Positions 31,953-41,319 of a stretch of DNA of 64,000 nucleotides are shown here, piece after piece. The translations under genes and the position numbers were made by a program. The stretch is from Halorhabdus tiamatea SARL4B (GTDB lineage Archaea; Halobacteriota; Halobacteria; Halobacteriales; Haloarculaceae). The stretch's first letter is position 1. Each line of letters starts with the position of its first letter. The notes beneath the pieces were generated by a model. It searched no databases and had not been told where the DNA came from. It saw only the letters and a program-made list of their open reading frames with translations. The stretch lies in assembly GCF_000470655.1 (NCBI RefSeq), contig NC_021913.1:266370-330369 (forward strand), in the 5' to 3' direction.

Positions 31953-34827
31953 ACCCACGCCGAACGCCCGGCAGCGTGAGCTGATCGAGGCGACCGAGGG
32001 GATTCACGTCGTCGACGCCGGCGCCGGGACTGGCAAGACCTTCGCCATCACGCGCCGGTATGCGAATCTGCTCCGAGAGGGGTACGAGCCAGAGGACGTA
32101 CTGTTGGTCACGTTCACGAACAACGCCGCCACCGAGATGAAAGAGCGCGTCGTCGCGCGGTGTGACTACTCCATGTCTGCGCTCCGGGACGCGCCGATCA
32201 GCACGTTCCACAGCTTCTGTCATGACCTGCTCCTCGAATACGGGACCGACGCACCGTCGTATCTCGGCATCGACGACCAGATCACCGGCTCGACGCAGCT
32301 GCTCGAGAACGAGGTCATCGAAGCCGATCGCTTCCGGACCTTCCTCTCGCAGTTCGTCGACGCCCATCACGAACACGAGGCTGTGTTCCGCGTGCTCAAC
32401 GACCCGATGTCCCTGCTCGAGCTGATCAGAGAGCTTGCCGCGAAGGGCGTCTTCCCGACCGTGGATGGGTGGTATCGTGACGGCGAGGTCTCTCTGGACG
32501 GGGATTTCGAGGCCTTCGAGACGCTGTTCGCCGAAGCGAACGCGCCGAACGAGGGTGCGAACGGGGCCACGCAATCGGACCTGCGGGACTCCCTGAGCGG
32601 CTTCGAACGCGAAAGCTGCTTCCTCCCGGACGCACCCGGCGAGGACGAGTTACGAGACGGCTATCCCTCGATCGACGCGAAGTGGGCCGAAAAAGCGTTT
32701 GTGGAGGATCGCGAGGCGCTGAAGGACTTTGTCCACGACATCTACGTCGAGTACATCCAGTTCGCGCTCCGGCGGAACTACCTCAACTTCAGTTTCCTCC
32801 AGCTATTCGCGTTCGTCCTCCTCTGTGAGGATCACGCGCTCCGCGAGTCGATCGCCTTCGAGCAGGTGATGGTCGACGAGTTTCAGGATACCAGCGAGAT
32901 CCAGTTCAAGCTGGCACTCTTACTCGCCGAAACCGACAACTTCTGTGTCGTCGGCGACTGGAAGCAGTCGATCTACGGTTTCCAGTACGCCGCCGTCGAG
33001 AACATTCGCTCGTTCGAACGACGACTCCAGGCGTACAAACGCGAACTCAACGGCGAGCACGAACGCGTCGACTTCCCCGTCCAGGAGGTGAACACGATCC
33101 CACTGCGGCGGAACTACCGCTCGACGCAGTCAATCCTTGATCTCTCGCGGCACGCGCTGACGGTGCCCGCGACGGGCAGCGAGTCGGTCGACCGAACCGT
33201 CGATGACATCGACGGGCTCGAGGCGGCGACTGATCGGGACCACTCAACGATCGCGGCGTTCACGAGTGCGAGCGAACACAAGGCGATCCTCGATCGGATC
33301 GAGACGATCGTCGGCAACGACGCCTACGCGGTCAACGACGAGAACGGCGACCTTCGCACTCCACGCTACGACGACATCGCGGTTCTCACCCGGACGCGAC
33401 GCTTCGGTCGGGAGTTACAGACCACGGCCGACGAGTTCGGCGTCCCGGTCGCCTATGAGGGCGGCGTGAAGCTCTTCGAGACCGATCAGTCGATCCTGTT
33501 GCTCGCGTGGCTCCGAATTCTCGCTGACGAGGACTCGCGACGTGGCTGGGCGGTCGTCCTCGAACAGGCTGGCTACACGCTTGCGGAGGTTGAGCGGATC
33601 TTCGAGGAGCGAGCGTATCCTGACGCAATGGTCGCGTTCCGTGATCGACTCGCGGGAATGGAGTCTATCGGGGCGATCGCCCGCCAGGTCTTCGAGCGGT
33701 ACGGCTACGACGACGCGTATGCAAGTTCGCTCGTCGCCCTCCTGCAGGACGTCTCGGACGGGACGACGCGGAATCTCGGCGGGATGATCCGCTTCATCGA
33801 GCGGAGTCTGGACGCTGAGGCGACTCACGAGATCGACGACAACCCTGGTGGGGACTCGATCACTGTCCAGACGATCCACGCGGCCAAGGGACTCGAGCAC
33901 CCGATCGTGATCGTCTCGAATATCAACCGGTACAGCTTCCCACCATCGGGTGGCGGCGACGACCGTATCCGCTACGAGGATCCGATTGGACTCCGCCAGA
34001 CGAAGCTGTCTTCGACAGCCCACGGCCGGCCCCACCGCTACGACAACTGGCGGTATCGCGTGCTGTCGGCCTGTCTGGATCGTGACTACGACGAGGAGCG
34101 CCGACTGCTCTACGTCGCGATGACGCGAGCGCAGGATCACCTGCTGTTCTCGGCGGGCGCGGAGCCGAGTCCACTGTTCGAGAACCTGCCGCTGGAGGCC
34201 GAGTCCGTCGAGCCGGAGCTCAAGGGCTCTGGGATCGACCGGACCGAACAGACGCGATTGCAGGTGTCAATCCCCGAGCCCGACGTGCCGGCGGGCCAGT
34301 CACCCCACGCCCTGATGGACGACCGGGTGTTTGAGGACCGCGATGAGGGCCGTGGGATCGAGTTCGGCAATCGAGTTCACGACTTCGCCGAGCGGTATGC
34401 CGCCGGTGAGGAGATCGAGCCTGCGAGTGATGACGAACGGCGGGTGCGAGAGTTCATTGACGAACTGGACGGAACGCTACTTGTCGAAGAGGACGCCTAT
34501 CTGCCAGTCTCGGTCGGGGAACAACAGGTAACGATCTCCGGCGTAATCGACTTGCTACACGTGACTGACGATCGTGTCGAGATTGTCGATTACAAGACCG
34601 ATCGTACCCGGGACGCCGAAACCGAGTATCGCAAACAGCTAAGCGTCTACTATCATGTCGTCCGACAGCTGTATCCCGATCGAGAGATTGTTCCAAGACT
34701 CTTCTATTCTGGTGAAGGTACCGTTGTAGCCATCTATCCACTCTCGATGGGATCTCTCTCGGATCTGGTTAAAGTCGAACGGAAATCAAATGGAAGCGAT
34801 CAGGGCGAGAATCCCATCAGTCGATAG
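31945..34827 (+). CDS. AddA-like UvrD/Rep helicase-nuclease
   Basis: 960 residues. All SF1A helicase motifs are present: Walker A VDAGAGTGKTFAI, LLVTFTNNAATEMKERV, DEFQDTSEIQFKL, VVGDWKQSIYGFQYA, LRRNYRS, TIHAAKGLEHPIVIVS and LLYVAMTRAQDHLL. The C-terminus adds a PD-(D/E)XK nuclease (FGNRVHDFAERYA, IVDYKTDRTRDA, QLSVY). This is the layout of bacterial AddA. Translationally coupled to the AddB-like gene upstream; together a double-strand-end processing complex. It ends 21 bases before the convergent BrxHII stop. Confidence 0.88.
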   Translation: MTEPTPNARQRELIEATEGIHVVDAGAGTGKTFAITRRYANLLREGYEPEDVLLVTFTNNAATEMKERVVARCDYSMSALRDAPISTFHSFCHDLLLEYGTDAPSYLGIDDQITGSTQLLENEVIEADRFRTFLSQFVDAHHEHEAVFRVLNDPMSLLELIRELAAKGVFPTVDGWYRDGEVSLDGDFEAFETLFAEANAPNEGANGATQSDLRDSLSGFERESCFLPDAPGEDELRDGYPSIDAKWAEKAFVEDREALKDFVHDIYVEYIQFALRRNYLNFSFLQLFAFVLLCEDHALRESIAFEQVMVDEFQDTSEIQFKLALLLAETDNFCVVGDWKQSIYGFQYAAVENIRSFERRLQAYKRELNGEHERVDFPVQEVNTIPLRRNYRSTQSILDLSRHALTVPATGSESVDRTVDDIDGLEAATDRDHSTIAAFTSASEHKAILDRIETIVGNDAYAVNDENGDLRTPRYDDIAVLTRTRRFGRELQTTADEFGVPVAYEGGVKLFETDQSILLLAWLRILADEDSRRGWAVVLEQAGYTLAEVERIFEERAYPDAMVAFRDRLAGMESIGAIARQVFERYGYDDAYASSLVALLQDVSDGTTRNLGGMIRFIERSLDAEATHEIDDNPGGDSITVQTIHAAKGLEHPIVIVSNINRYSFPPSGGGDDRIRYEDPIGLRQTKLSSTAHGRPHRYDNWRYRVLSACLDRDYDEERRLLYVAMTRAQDHLLFSAGAEPSPLFENLPLEAESVEPELKGSGIDRTEQTRLQVSIPEPDVPAGQSPHALMDDRVFEDRDEGRGIEFGNRVHDFAERYAAGEEIEPASDDERRVREFIDELDGTLLVEEDAYLPVSVGEQQVTISGVIDLLHVTDDRVEIVDYKTDRTRDAETEYRKQLSVYYHVVRQLYPDREIVPRLFYSGEGTVVAIYPLSMGSLSDLVKVERKSNGSDQGENPISR

Positions 34828-34848
34828 GTGAGTGTGCGATTTCGGTTG

Positions 34849-37767
34849 TCAGAGTGGGAGTGTCAAACAGTAGTTCTCAACTTCAGGCGCCAGTGAAATG
34901 ACCTGCTCCCGACGATTCAGCTCTTGGCGACGTGCCTCGATTCGTTCTTCGAGCTTTTCGAGGCGTTCACGCTGGCCCCGGATCGCGATGTCCATATCCG
35001 AGCCGGCCTTGGACTTGCGTTCGTACTCCTCGATAAAGGACTCGATGCGCTCGCGTTCGGACTTTGCGTACTCGTTGAGGTTCTCGAGTTCCCGGTCGGT
35101 CTCCTCGTGACGTTTTGAACTGAGGTCGGACTTGATCTCGTTCACCCGAGCACTCACATAGCGGTCGGCAGCTTCACGAAGTTCGTCCTCGGCATCCACT
35201 ACGGTCCGGATGTCATCCACCGCTGGTTTCGCAGATACCGTCTCACCCTCAACAACCCGCTCGCCGAGCGCCTGTTGGGCATCTCGCTGCTCGGCGTCGA
35301 CGAAGACGGGGATTGTCTCCTCGCGGATTACCTCTCCCGTGCCATCCTCGAACGCCACGCGATAATTGTAGGTGACTCCCGGCGTGTCGACGAACGGGAG
35401 GAGTTTGAGGCCGACCTCTCCCCGATCGGACTCCAGCACGCGTGCCATGAGTCGCTGGAGGACGTCCGTGTCGGGCGCAACGAACGTAATGTCCTCGTGA
35501 TCCATCGCGAACTCGCGGTCGAAGGTAAACGGCCCGAAGGTCGCGTCCGCGTTCGGTGGACGGATGTCGTCGGGTAATTCGGCCTGATAGAGATTGGTGC
35601 CGCGCTTCTCGAACTCGCCGTCGAAGGCCTCGACTGCCTGCTCGAAGAACTCTCGAATGTCGCCCTCGCTCCCGTAGACGTCCTCTGACTCGTCGACGAC
35701 CTCCTGGATCTGCCGGCGACTCTCGGCATCAAACGTGCTCGTATCGACGAGGCTCCGCTCGTACCACTCTTCGAGCGTCCGCTGGCGCTCCTCGATCATC
35801 TCCTCGAGTTCCTCTTTGGTCGCACTCGGCGGTTCGTCGTTCTCGATGGACTCCATAATGAGCGAGTCCACGTCGATGTCGTCGAGGATGCCGAGCACGT
35901 CAGCCGTGTTTCCGAGTTGAGAACGAATCTCTTCGACCTTGGTCTGGAGCATCTCGAAGATCTCGCTTTCGCGGGTGTCGTCGAAAAGGAAGTTCCAGAC
36001 TTTGACCTCCTCCTCCTGTCCGTAGCGATGAATACGACCGATCCGCTGCTCAAGGCGGTTCGGGTTCCACGGAAGCTCGTAGTTGGCCATGATGTGGCAG
36101 CTGTGCTGGAGGTCGATCCCCTCGCTCGCTGCGTCGGTCGCGAACAGGAGCCGCGACTGGCCGTGGTTGAATTCGTCTTCGATCCGCGCCCGGTCGTCCT
36201 TGTCCACGTCGCCGTGAATCACGAGAATCTCGTCCGCCCACGGCTCGTCCTGCACGTACTTGAGGAGATAGTCGAGCGTATCGCGGTACTCCATGAATAG
36301 CAGGAGTTTCTCGTCCGGCTGCTCCTCGAGGAGTTGGGAGATGAACCGTCTGACCTTCTGTGCCTTGGAGTCGACCGGCAAATCTTCCGCCAGCGAGACG
36401 AGGTCGCGGAGCGTATCGATCTCCTCTTGGAGCTGTTCGTCGGTACTAGTGACGGTCAGGCCGGCAATCTCGTCTTCTGCATGTTGCTTGTCGTCCTCGT
36501 CCAGATCCTCACCGTCGAGATAGGCTCGCGCTTCCTCGGAAAGGCCGTCAGTATCCGCCTCTTCGTCGAGAAGGTCGTCCAGTCGTCGACGGAGTGTCGC
36601 ATGAATCGCGCCGACACTGCTCACCAGCCGTTTCTGCATTAGCGCCATCGCGAACCCGACGGCAGGTTCGTTTAACTTCTCCGAGCGGTTGTAGACGTTT
36701 TTGACGTAGTCGGTGACCGCGCGGTAGAACTGCCGCTCGTCGTGCGTCATCGAGACCGATACCGAGTTGACCTTCCGGTCTGGGAAGACGCGTTCACCAT
36801 CCTCGTCGTAGATATCGGTCTTCCCGCGACGGATCATCACGCGGTCGACTGTCTCCTGTGAGAGTTCCCGGTTCTCGGCGACGAGGAACGGGTCGATATA
36901 CTCGACTAGTGAGCGGAACGCCTCGCCCTTCCCGTCGTGGGGCGTCGCGCTGAGAAGCAGCAGCGAGTCGGAATTCCCAGTAACGGTATCAACCATGTTT
37001 GCCGTCTTGCTCGGTGATTCCCCTCGCTTTGCGGCCTTGTGTGCCTCGTCGACCACGACGACGTCCCAGAACGCTTCCCGGAGTGCAGGCCGGAACTCTT
37101 CCTGTCGCAGGAACGCCATGCTGGTGACGAGCTGTTGCTGGTCTTGGTTCCAGATGTTGGCTTCCTCGCCAAGCCGTCGACGTTCACCTTCGACCCACGC
37201 CCGGTCTGCGACGGTTAGATCGACGTCGAAGAAGCGATCCATATCTCGTATCCACTTCTTCTGGAGGTGAGCGGGGACGACGAATAGGGCACGGTCGGCG
37301 CGATTCCGGGCGGCGAGTTCCTTCAGGATGAGTCCCGCCTCTATCGTTTTCCCGAGCCCGACATCATCGCCGATGAGCGCCCGCTGCCGAAGCTTCTGCA
37401 TCACCCAGTTCACGGCGTCGAGCTGGTAGGGTTCCAGTCGAACAAGCGAGTTCGAGATGCTCAGGAGCTGCCCCTGCTCGTGGGCGAGCTTGAGTTTCGT
37501 CGCCTGCGTGTGGAGGTCGAACCACTGTGCCGAGACCGCATCGTGATTAGGATGAAGATCATCAATTCGCTGGTTGGACAGTTCCTCGATCCCGGATCGA
37601 TGCGGTTGAATCTCGACATCGTCGAGACAGACCGTCTTAGCGCCCTCCCCTTTGATGTATGCTCTCAGATACTCGATCTCTCCGACCGTTTGGGTTTTGA
37701 TGACTTCAGCCGGCGCTCCGTTGAGAATCACCCGCTGCCCCGGAGAGAACTGGGTAGAGTTTGTCAT
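34849..37767 (-). CDS. brxHII: BrxHII-type SNF2-like helicase (BREX type 5)
   Basis: 972 residues. Helicase core: Walker A GDDVGLGKTIEAGL near 134-141, DEAH box VVVDEAHKAAKRGES, LLLLSATPHDGKGEAF, then the second RecA lobe with DAASEGIDLQHSCHIMANYE and the arginine-finger motif EQRIGRIHRYGQ. A long C-terminal coiled coil (about 870-955) follows. This matches the SNF2-like helicases named BrxHII in BREX and DrmD in DISARM; the BREX neighbours decide for BrxHII. Last gene of the operon, 55 bases after the Type IIG-like gene. Predicted to translocate on DNA during restriction. Confidence 0.87.
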   Translation of the reverse strand: MTNSTQFSPGQRVILNGAPAEVIKTQTVGEIEYLRAYIKGEGAKTVCLDDVEIQPHRSGIEELSNQRIDDLHPNHDAVSAQWFDLHTQATKLKLAHEQGQLLSISNSLVRLEPYQLDAVNWVMQKLRQRALIGDDVGLGKTIEAGLILKELAARNRADRALFVVPAHLQKKWIRDMDRFFDVDLTVADRAWVEGERRRLGEEANIWNQDQQQLVTSMAFLRQEEFRPALREAFWDVVVVDEAHKAAKRGESPSKTANMVDTVTGNSDSLLLLSATPHDGKGEAFRSLVEYIDPFLVAENRELSQETVDRVMIRRGKTDIYDEDGERVFPDRKVNSVSVSMTHDERQFYRAVTDYVKNVYNRSEKLNEPAVGFAMALMQKRLVSSVGAIHATLRRRLDDLLDEEADTDGLSEEARAYLDGEDLDEDDKQHAEDEIAGLTVTSTDEQLQEEIDTLRDLVSLAEDLPVDSKAQKVRRFISQLLEEQPDEKLLLFMEYRDTLDYLLKYVQDEPWADEILVIHGDVDKDDRARIEDEFNHGQSRLLFATDAASEGIDLQHSCHIMANYELPWNPNRLEQRIGRIHRYGQEEEVKVWNFLFDDTRESEIFEMLQTKVEEIRSQLGNTADVLGILDDIDVDSLIMESIENDEPPSATKEELEEMIEERQRTLEEWYERSLVDTSTFDAESRRQIQEVVDESEDVYGSEGDIREFFEQAVEAFDGEFEKRGTNLYQAELPDDIRPPNADATFGPFTFDREFAMDHEDITFVAPDTDVLQRLMARVLESDRGEVGLKLLPFVDTPGVTYNYRVAFEDGTGEVIREETIPVFVDAEQRDAQQALGERVVEGETVSAKPAVDDIRTVVDAEDELREAADRYVSARVNEIKSDLSSKRHEETDRELENLNEYAKSERERIESFIEEYERKSKAGSDMDIAIRGQRERLEKLEERIEARRQELNRREQVISLAPEVENYCLTLPL

Positions 37768-37822
37768 CGAGTGATGTCTGTGTCAAGACCGTACGCCGTC
37801 TTCAAGATTGCCAGTCCGCGCA

Positions 37823-39100
37823 TTATCGGGCCTCCGTTCCGGCGAACGACCGTAGGGTACGTTCGATCTCCGACTCAACGTACTCGATTTCTGCACTGTA
37901 GGCATCTACGATGTCGGCGTAATACTGCGGTATCTTCCCAGCCAGTTCCCGACTCTCAAACTCCTCGGTGTACGTCTCCAGAATGGAACCCGCGGCGGCT
38001 TCGTTGACCAACGTCCGTTCTTCGTTCTCGATGAATTGTGTGAGGACTGGCTGCATTACCGAATCGGGGACATCAATGGCACGCTCGGCCGGGAGTATCG
38101 ACTCGAATAATCCTCCGCCGAGGTACGGTACGTCGCTGAAGCTCTCTGGAAGTTCGGCGTCGCGCTGCTGTTTTGGAGTCGAAAGCGCATCGTAGAACAA
38201 CGGCTGGAGGTATTGAGAGTAGAAGCTTCCCCGGAACCGATTGAGCCCCTGATTATGCTCGCCCCACTGGGAGTGGAGAGCGACACGGTCGAGGATACCG
38301 CGATCTGCCAGCAGTTTCACGAAGGCAAGTCGGTCAACGAGTAGTGCCGCGATGGCCAGTTTCTCGGACTTTGAGGCGTCTGTCGGGTGCTCGATTGCGT
38401 CAACGAGGGCTGCATCCAGATGCTGGTATTCACCGTTGCCCGTAGTTACCTCCAAGTAGAGGTCGTAAAACTCGGTCAGCCCCCCGATAGCTCGCCGGAT
38501 ACCATAGTGATTGAACGTCTGGTAGAAGTCACCCAACACTCCTTCGACGGTGCCGTTTTCCTGCAGCTCTTCGGTGTAGCTGACCAATCCTTGATTGCGG
38601 GCAATCTGTCGTACCGCTGGTGCGATGTTCTGCTCTTCGACGACGGTGACGAGATCTGCTCGACCGCGTTCATCCGTTTTGACGGCGTACATTCCCCATC
38701 GGAATCCGTCAGTCGAAAACCCGTACTCGTATCGGCGTGAGTCGAGGTACCCCTCGATGTCACCCTGCGCGGTTTCGAAGTTGTTGACCGATTTGTTCTC
38801 TCCGATAACCGCTTCAGAGAGATTGTCGATTCGGAAGTCCGGCTGCTCATCGCTGTCACCGACGGGATAGTACGGTCTTGGTGTATATTCGTAGCCGAGC
38901 GTCTCCAGAATCGGCCAGATGAGAGCATCTTCGACACACCGCTCGGGTGTTTGGCCGAGATTCTTGCTCTGAAGTGTGCCGTCTGCCTCGACGACCTCAC
39001 TGAGCCGTGGCTCGTCCATCTGGTTGTCAAGCGTCGTCAGAAAGTCGATGATGTGACTCCGAATAGCGGTGGTCGCTTCTTCTATTTCCTGTGATGACAT
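37823..39100 (-). CDS. Type IIG-like nuclease lacking the methyltransferase
   Basis: 425 residues. The N-terminal domain has PD-(D/E)XK features: PDFRI at 87-91, IGENK at 100-103 and Q112, in the layout of HsdR or Type IIG N-termini. The middle is helical, with YDLYLEVTTG, LLVDRLAFVKLLADRG and FYSQYLQPLFYDAL, and then PYLGGGLFE. These are exactly the connector sequences that precede the adenine methyltransferase in Type IIG enzymes, but the protein ends about 90 residues later without DPPxxG or NPPY motifs. I infer a nuclease or accessory that works with PglX. Lies between pglZ and brxHII in one operon. Confidence 0.75.
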   Translation of the reverse strand: MSSQEIEEATTAIRSHIIDFLTTLDNQMDEPRLSEVVEADGTLQSKNLGQTPERCVEDALIWPILETLGYEYTPRPYYPVGDSDEQPDFRIDNLSEAVIGENKSVNNFETAQGDIEGYLDSRRYEYGFSTDGFRWGMYAVKTDERGRADLVTVVEEQNIAPAVRQIARNQGLVSYTEELQENGTVEGVLGDFYQTFNHYGIRRAIGGLTEFYDLYLEVTTGNGEYQHLDAALVDAIEHPTDASKSEKLAIAALLVDRLAFVKLLADRGILDRVALHSQWGEHNQGLNRFRGSFYSQYLQPLFYDALSTPKQQRDAELPESFSDVPYLGGGLFESILPAERAIDVPDSVMQPVLTQFIENEERTLVNEAAAGSILETYTEEFESRELAGKIPQYYADIVDAYSAEIEYVESEIERTLRSFAGTEAR

Positions 39101-39121
39101 AGATGCGAAGTTCGTGAGAGA

Positions 39122-41317
39122 TTAGCCCTGCGTGATGCTGATGAAGTCGAGCACGAACTCCTGTGGTAGAAGTCCGCCGTGGTAGAACCGCGCGTCACCG
39201 AGCCCCTGCTTTCTGAACCGCTTCAGTGGGCTCGCAAGGATGCTGACATCGGCGTCGAGGTATCCCAGTCGGGAACTGGAGTCGAGTAGCACGCCGGGCG
39301 AATCCTCGGCCACATCCTCCCCGGCGATCCATCGGCGCCCGGAGTCGGACGCTTCCGCCGGCCGCGAGATCTTCTCCGGCGACGCGTTGTCTGGGAGCAG
39401 AACGAACCCGTGGTCGGTCAACACGTAGGCCTGATCCCACTCGCCCTGTTTGAGTTTCGTGCCAATGAACTCCGCAAGCGAGTCGACGCGTCGCGCCAGC
39501 ATCGCCTCGAGATCGTTGAGTTCCTTCTCACCGATGTCGTCGATGTCGTTCTTAAAGTAGGCGACTCGCGTCGACTGCCAGCCGTCTTCCTCCTCCTCGC
39601 GAGTGACCGTCCAGCCGTCGCCACCCAACAACGACTCGCGGCGGTTTGTCGTCACACGACGATTGTTTCGGCGGGGCTGTAACTCACCATCGACCAGCGA
39701 GACATCGAACATCTGGATCTCTCCCGGCGTGAGTGCAGCCTTCCCGAACTCGGTCTCTGAGGGGAGCGTTCCGAGCCAGACGTCTTCATCGACGGCAAAC
39801 TCGGGGGCGTCGGCCGGGAGTGTCGCCACGTAGTCACGCAATTCGTCCGCGAGCCGGCGAGCGAGGTCGAGCCGAAGGGCGTCGATGACGAACAGCGCAA
39901 TAGTCTGGCCGCTTTCGAGGCCGTCTGATTCCTTCGTGAAGAACTGGTAGGAGTGATCTTCGTCGACGAACGGAGCGCCAGCTTCGACGGTATCGGTGAC
40001 GAGGTCGCCGAGGTCTTCGAGGTACTCGACGTATTCCGATTGGAGTTGGGTTCGGAGGTCGTCGAGCGCGGCGGTCGCGGGATGATCATCGGGGAGGTCG
40101 GTCTCGGGCTCTCCCGCGACGACGAGGTTGAGCACCGCGTTGTCGATCTGCCATGTGCCGTCGTCCCGATCGGCGTACAGCGAGACGACGTCGTCGGTGG
40201 CGCTCTCGTCCCACGTTTCGAGCTGGTGCGCGAGGCGAGCGATCTCTGCAGCCTGCTCCCACGTCCGCGTCCACGGACTGTCCGGGCCGTAGGCTCCCTG
40301 GTAGGAGCCACGGAAATCCTCGCTCCCGAGCAGAGCGTCGTACCGCTCCTCGGCGCGCTCGAGACACGTCTCGTAGTCGCCGGCGTCGAAGGACGCGTGC
40401 CACTCCTCCCAGAGGCGACGTTCGAGCGCGGCGTCGACGATACAGTCCGCGAGTTCCCACGGGTCGTCGACGTCCGCGACGACATCGGGCCAGATTGCCT
40501 CGCCGAGGTAGCGGTCGGCGAGGAGGCTGGCCGAGGTGGTATTGTTCAACAGCGACTTGAGCTCTGGGAGGTCGTGGTCGCCGGCCGTCTCGGCGCGGAA
40601 CTCCCTCGGGAAGCGTTCGGCGTCGGCGCCGGCGTGGATCAGCCACTCGGCGACTGCCCACCGACGCGTCGCCGCGACGATCCCCACGGGTTCGTCCTTG
40701 CTAGCGACCGCGTCGACGCCCTCGCTGGTCAGCAAGTCCTGCATCTGCTCGATGGTGTCGGAACTGTCGTCAATGTCGCCCCAGCCATTCTCCAGTACGA
40801 ACGCGACCGGATCAGTGTAGCCGCCGGTGACGATCTGCGTGCGGAGCTGTTCGAGCGTCGGGAGTTGTCCGCCGGTGAGTTGGTCGTGGAGGATCCGCGC
40901 GATCTCGCGGCGCTTCGTGGGGTCGTCCGCCTGCGTCGCCGTTTTTAGCTCCCACGCATCGAGTTGCCCGCGCTCGAACGCGTGGACGGTGAGGTCTTCG
41001 ATGCTCATCTCCACCTCGCTCCCCGTGTGCTGGACGTCCCGGAACCAGTCGTAGTCGCCCTCCTTGTCTGCTGGCTCTTTGACGTGGGGGACGTACCAAA
41101 CCTGCTTGCCATCTACTGGGTCAGCGCGTAGTTCGAGCGGTGTCTTCTCGGCAGTCTTTAGCGGGACGCCGAGTTCGTCGCAGGCCTGCTCAATGATGTC
41201 CTTGAGGTAGTTGTCGTCGTCCCACCAGAGGACTATCGGATCTTCCGACTCTGCTCCATCGAATTTGCGGCGAATTGTATCTTTCGCGGCCTCTGGGAGA
41301 GATTTTGAAGCTTGCAT
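39122..41317 (-). CDS. pglZ: PglZ, BREX alkaline-phosphatase-superfamily protein
   Basis: 731 residues. The C-terminal half is the PglZ domain: ALFVIDALRLDLARRLADEL (metal-binding D), LTDHGFVLL (second DH pair) and YHGGLLPQE. The N-terminal half has VLWWDDDNYLKDIIEQA, typical of BREX PglZ. It is essential in characterised BREX systems and proposed to be a phosphohydrolase or nuclease partner of PglX. Starts two bases after the SMC-like stop, so it is co-transcribed with that gene. Confidence 0.92.
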   Translation of the reverse strand: MQASKSLPEAAKDTIRRKFDGAESEDPIVLWWDDDNYLKDIIEQACDELGVPLKTAEKTPLELRADPVDGKQVWYVPHVKEPADKEGDYDWFRDVQHTGSEVEMSIEDLTVHAFERGQLDAWELKTATQADDPTKRREIARILHDQLTGGQLPTLEQLRTQIVTGGYTDPVAFVLENGWGDIDDSSDTIEQMQDLLTSEGVDAVASKDEPVGIVAATRRWAVAEWLIHAGADAERFPREFRAETAGDHDLPELKSLLNNTTSASLLADRYLGEAIWPDVVADVDDPWELADCIVDAALERRLWEEWHASFDAGDYETCLERAEERYDALLGSEDFRGSYQGAYGPDSPWTRTWEQAAEIARLAHQLETWDESATDDVVSLYADRDDGTWQIDNAVLNLVVAGEPETDLPDDHPATAALDDLRTQLQSEYVEYLEDLGDLVTDTVEAGAPFVDEDHSYQFFTKESDGLESGQTIALFVIDALRLDLARRLADELRDYVATLPADAPEFAVDEDVWLGTLPSETEFGKAALTPGEIQMFDVSLVDGELQPRRNNRRVTTNRRESLLGGDGWTVTREEEEDGWQSTRVAYFKNDIDDIGEKELNDLEAMLARRVDSLAEFIGTKLKQGEWDQAYVLTDHGFVLLPDNASPEKISRPAEASDSGRRWIAGEDVAEDSPGVLLDSSSRLGYLDADVSILASPLKRFRKQGLGDARFYHGGLLPQEFVLDFISITQG

Positions 41318-41319
41318 GA

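Noticed and set aside
34849..37767. DISARM system based on the DrmD-like helicase
   Set aside because: The helicase alone resembles DrmD, but no drmA, drmB or drmC-like genes are present, and BREX core genes are.
39953..40948. 331-codon forward frame inside pglZ
   Set aside because: Antisense to the PglZ coding sequence, which has the catalytic motifs; the forward product is low-complexity Val/Gly/Arg.
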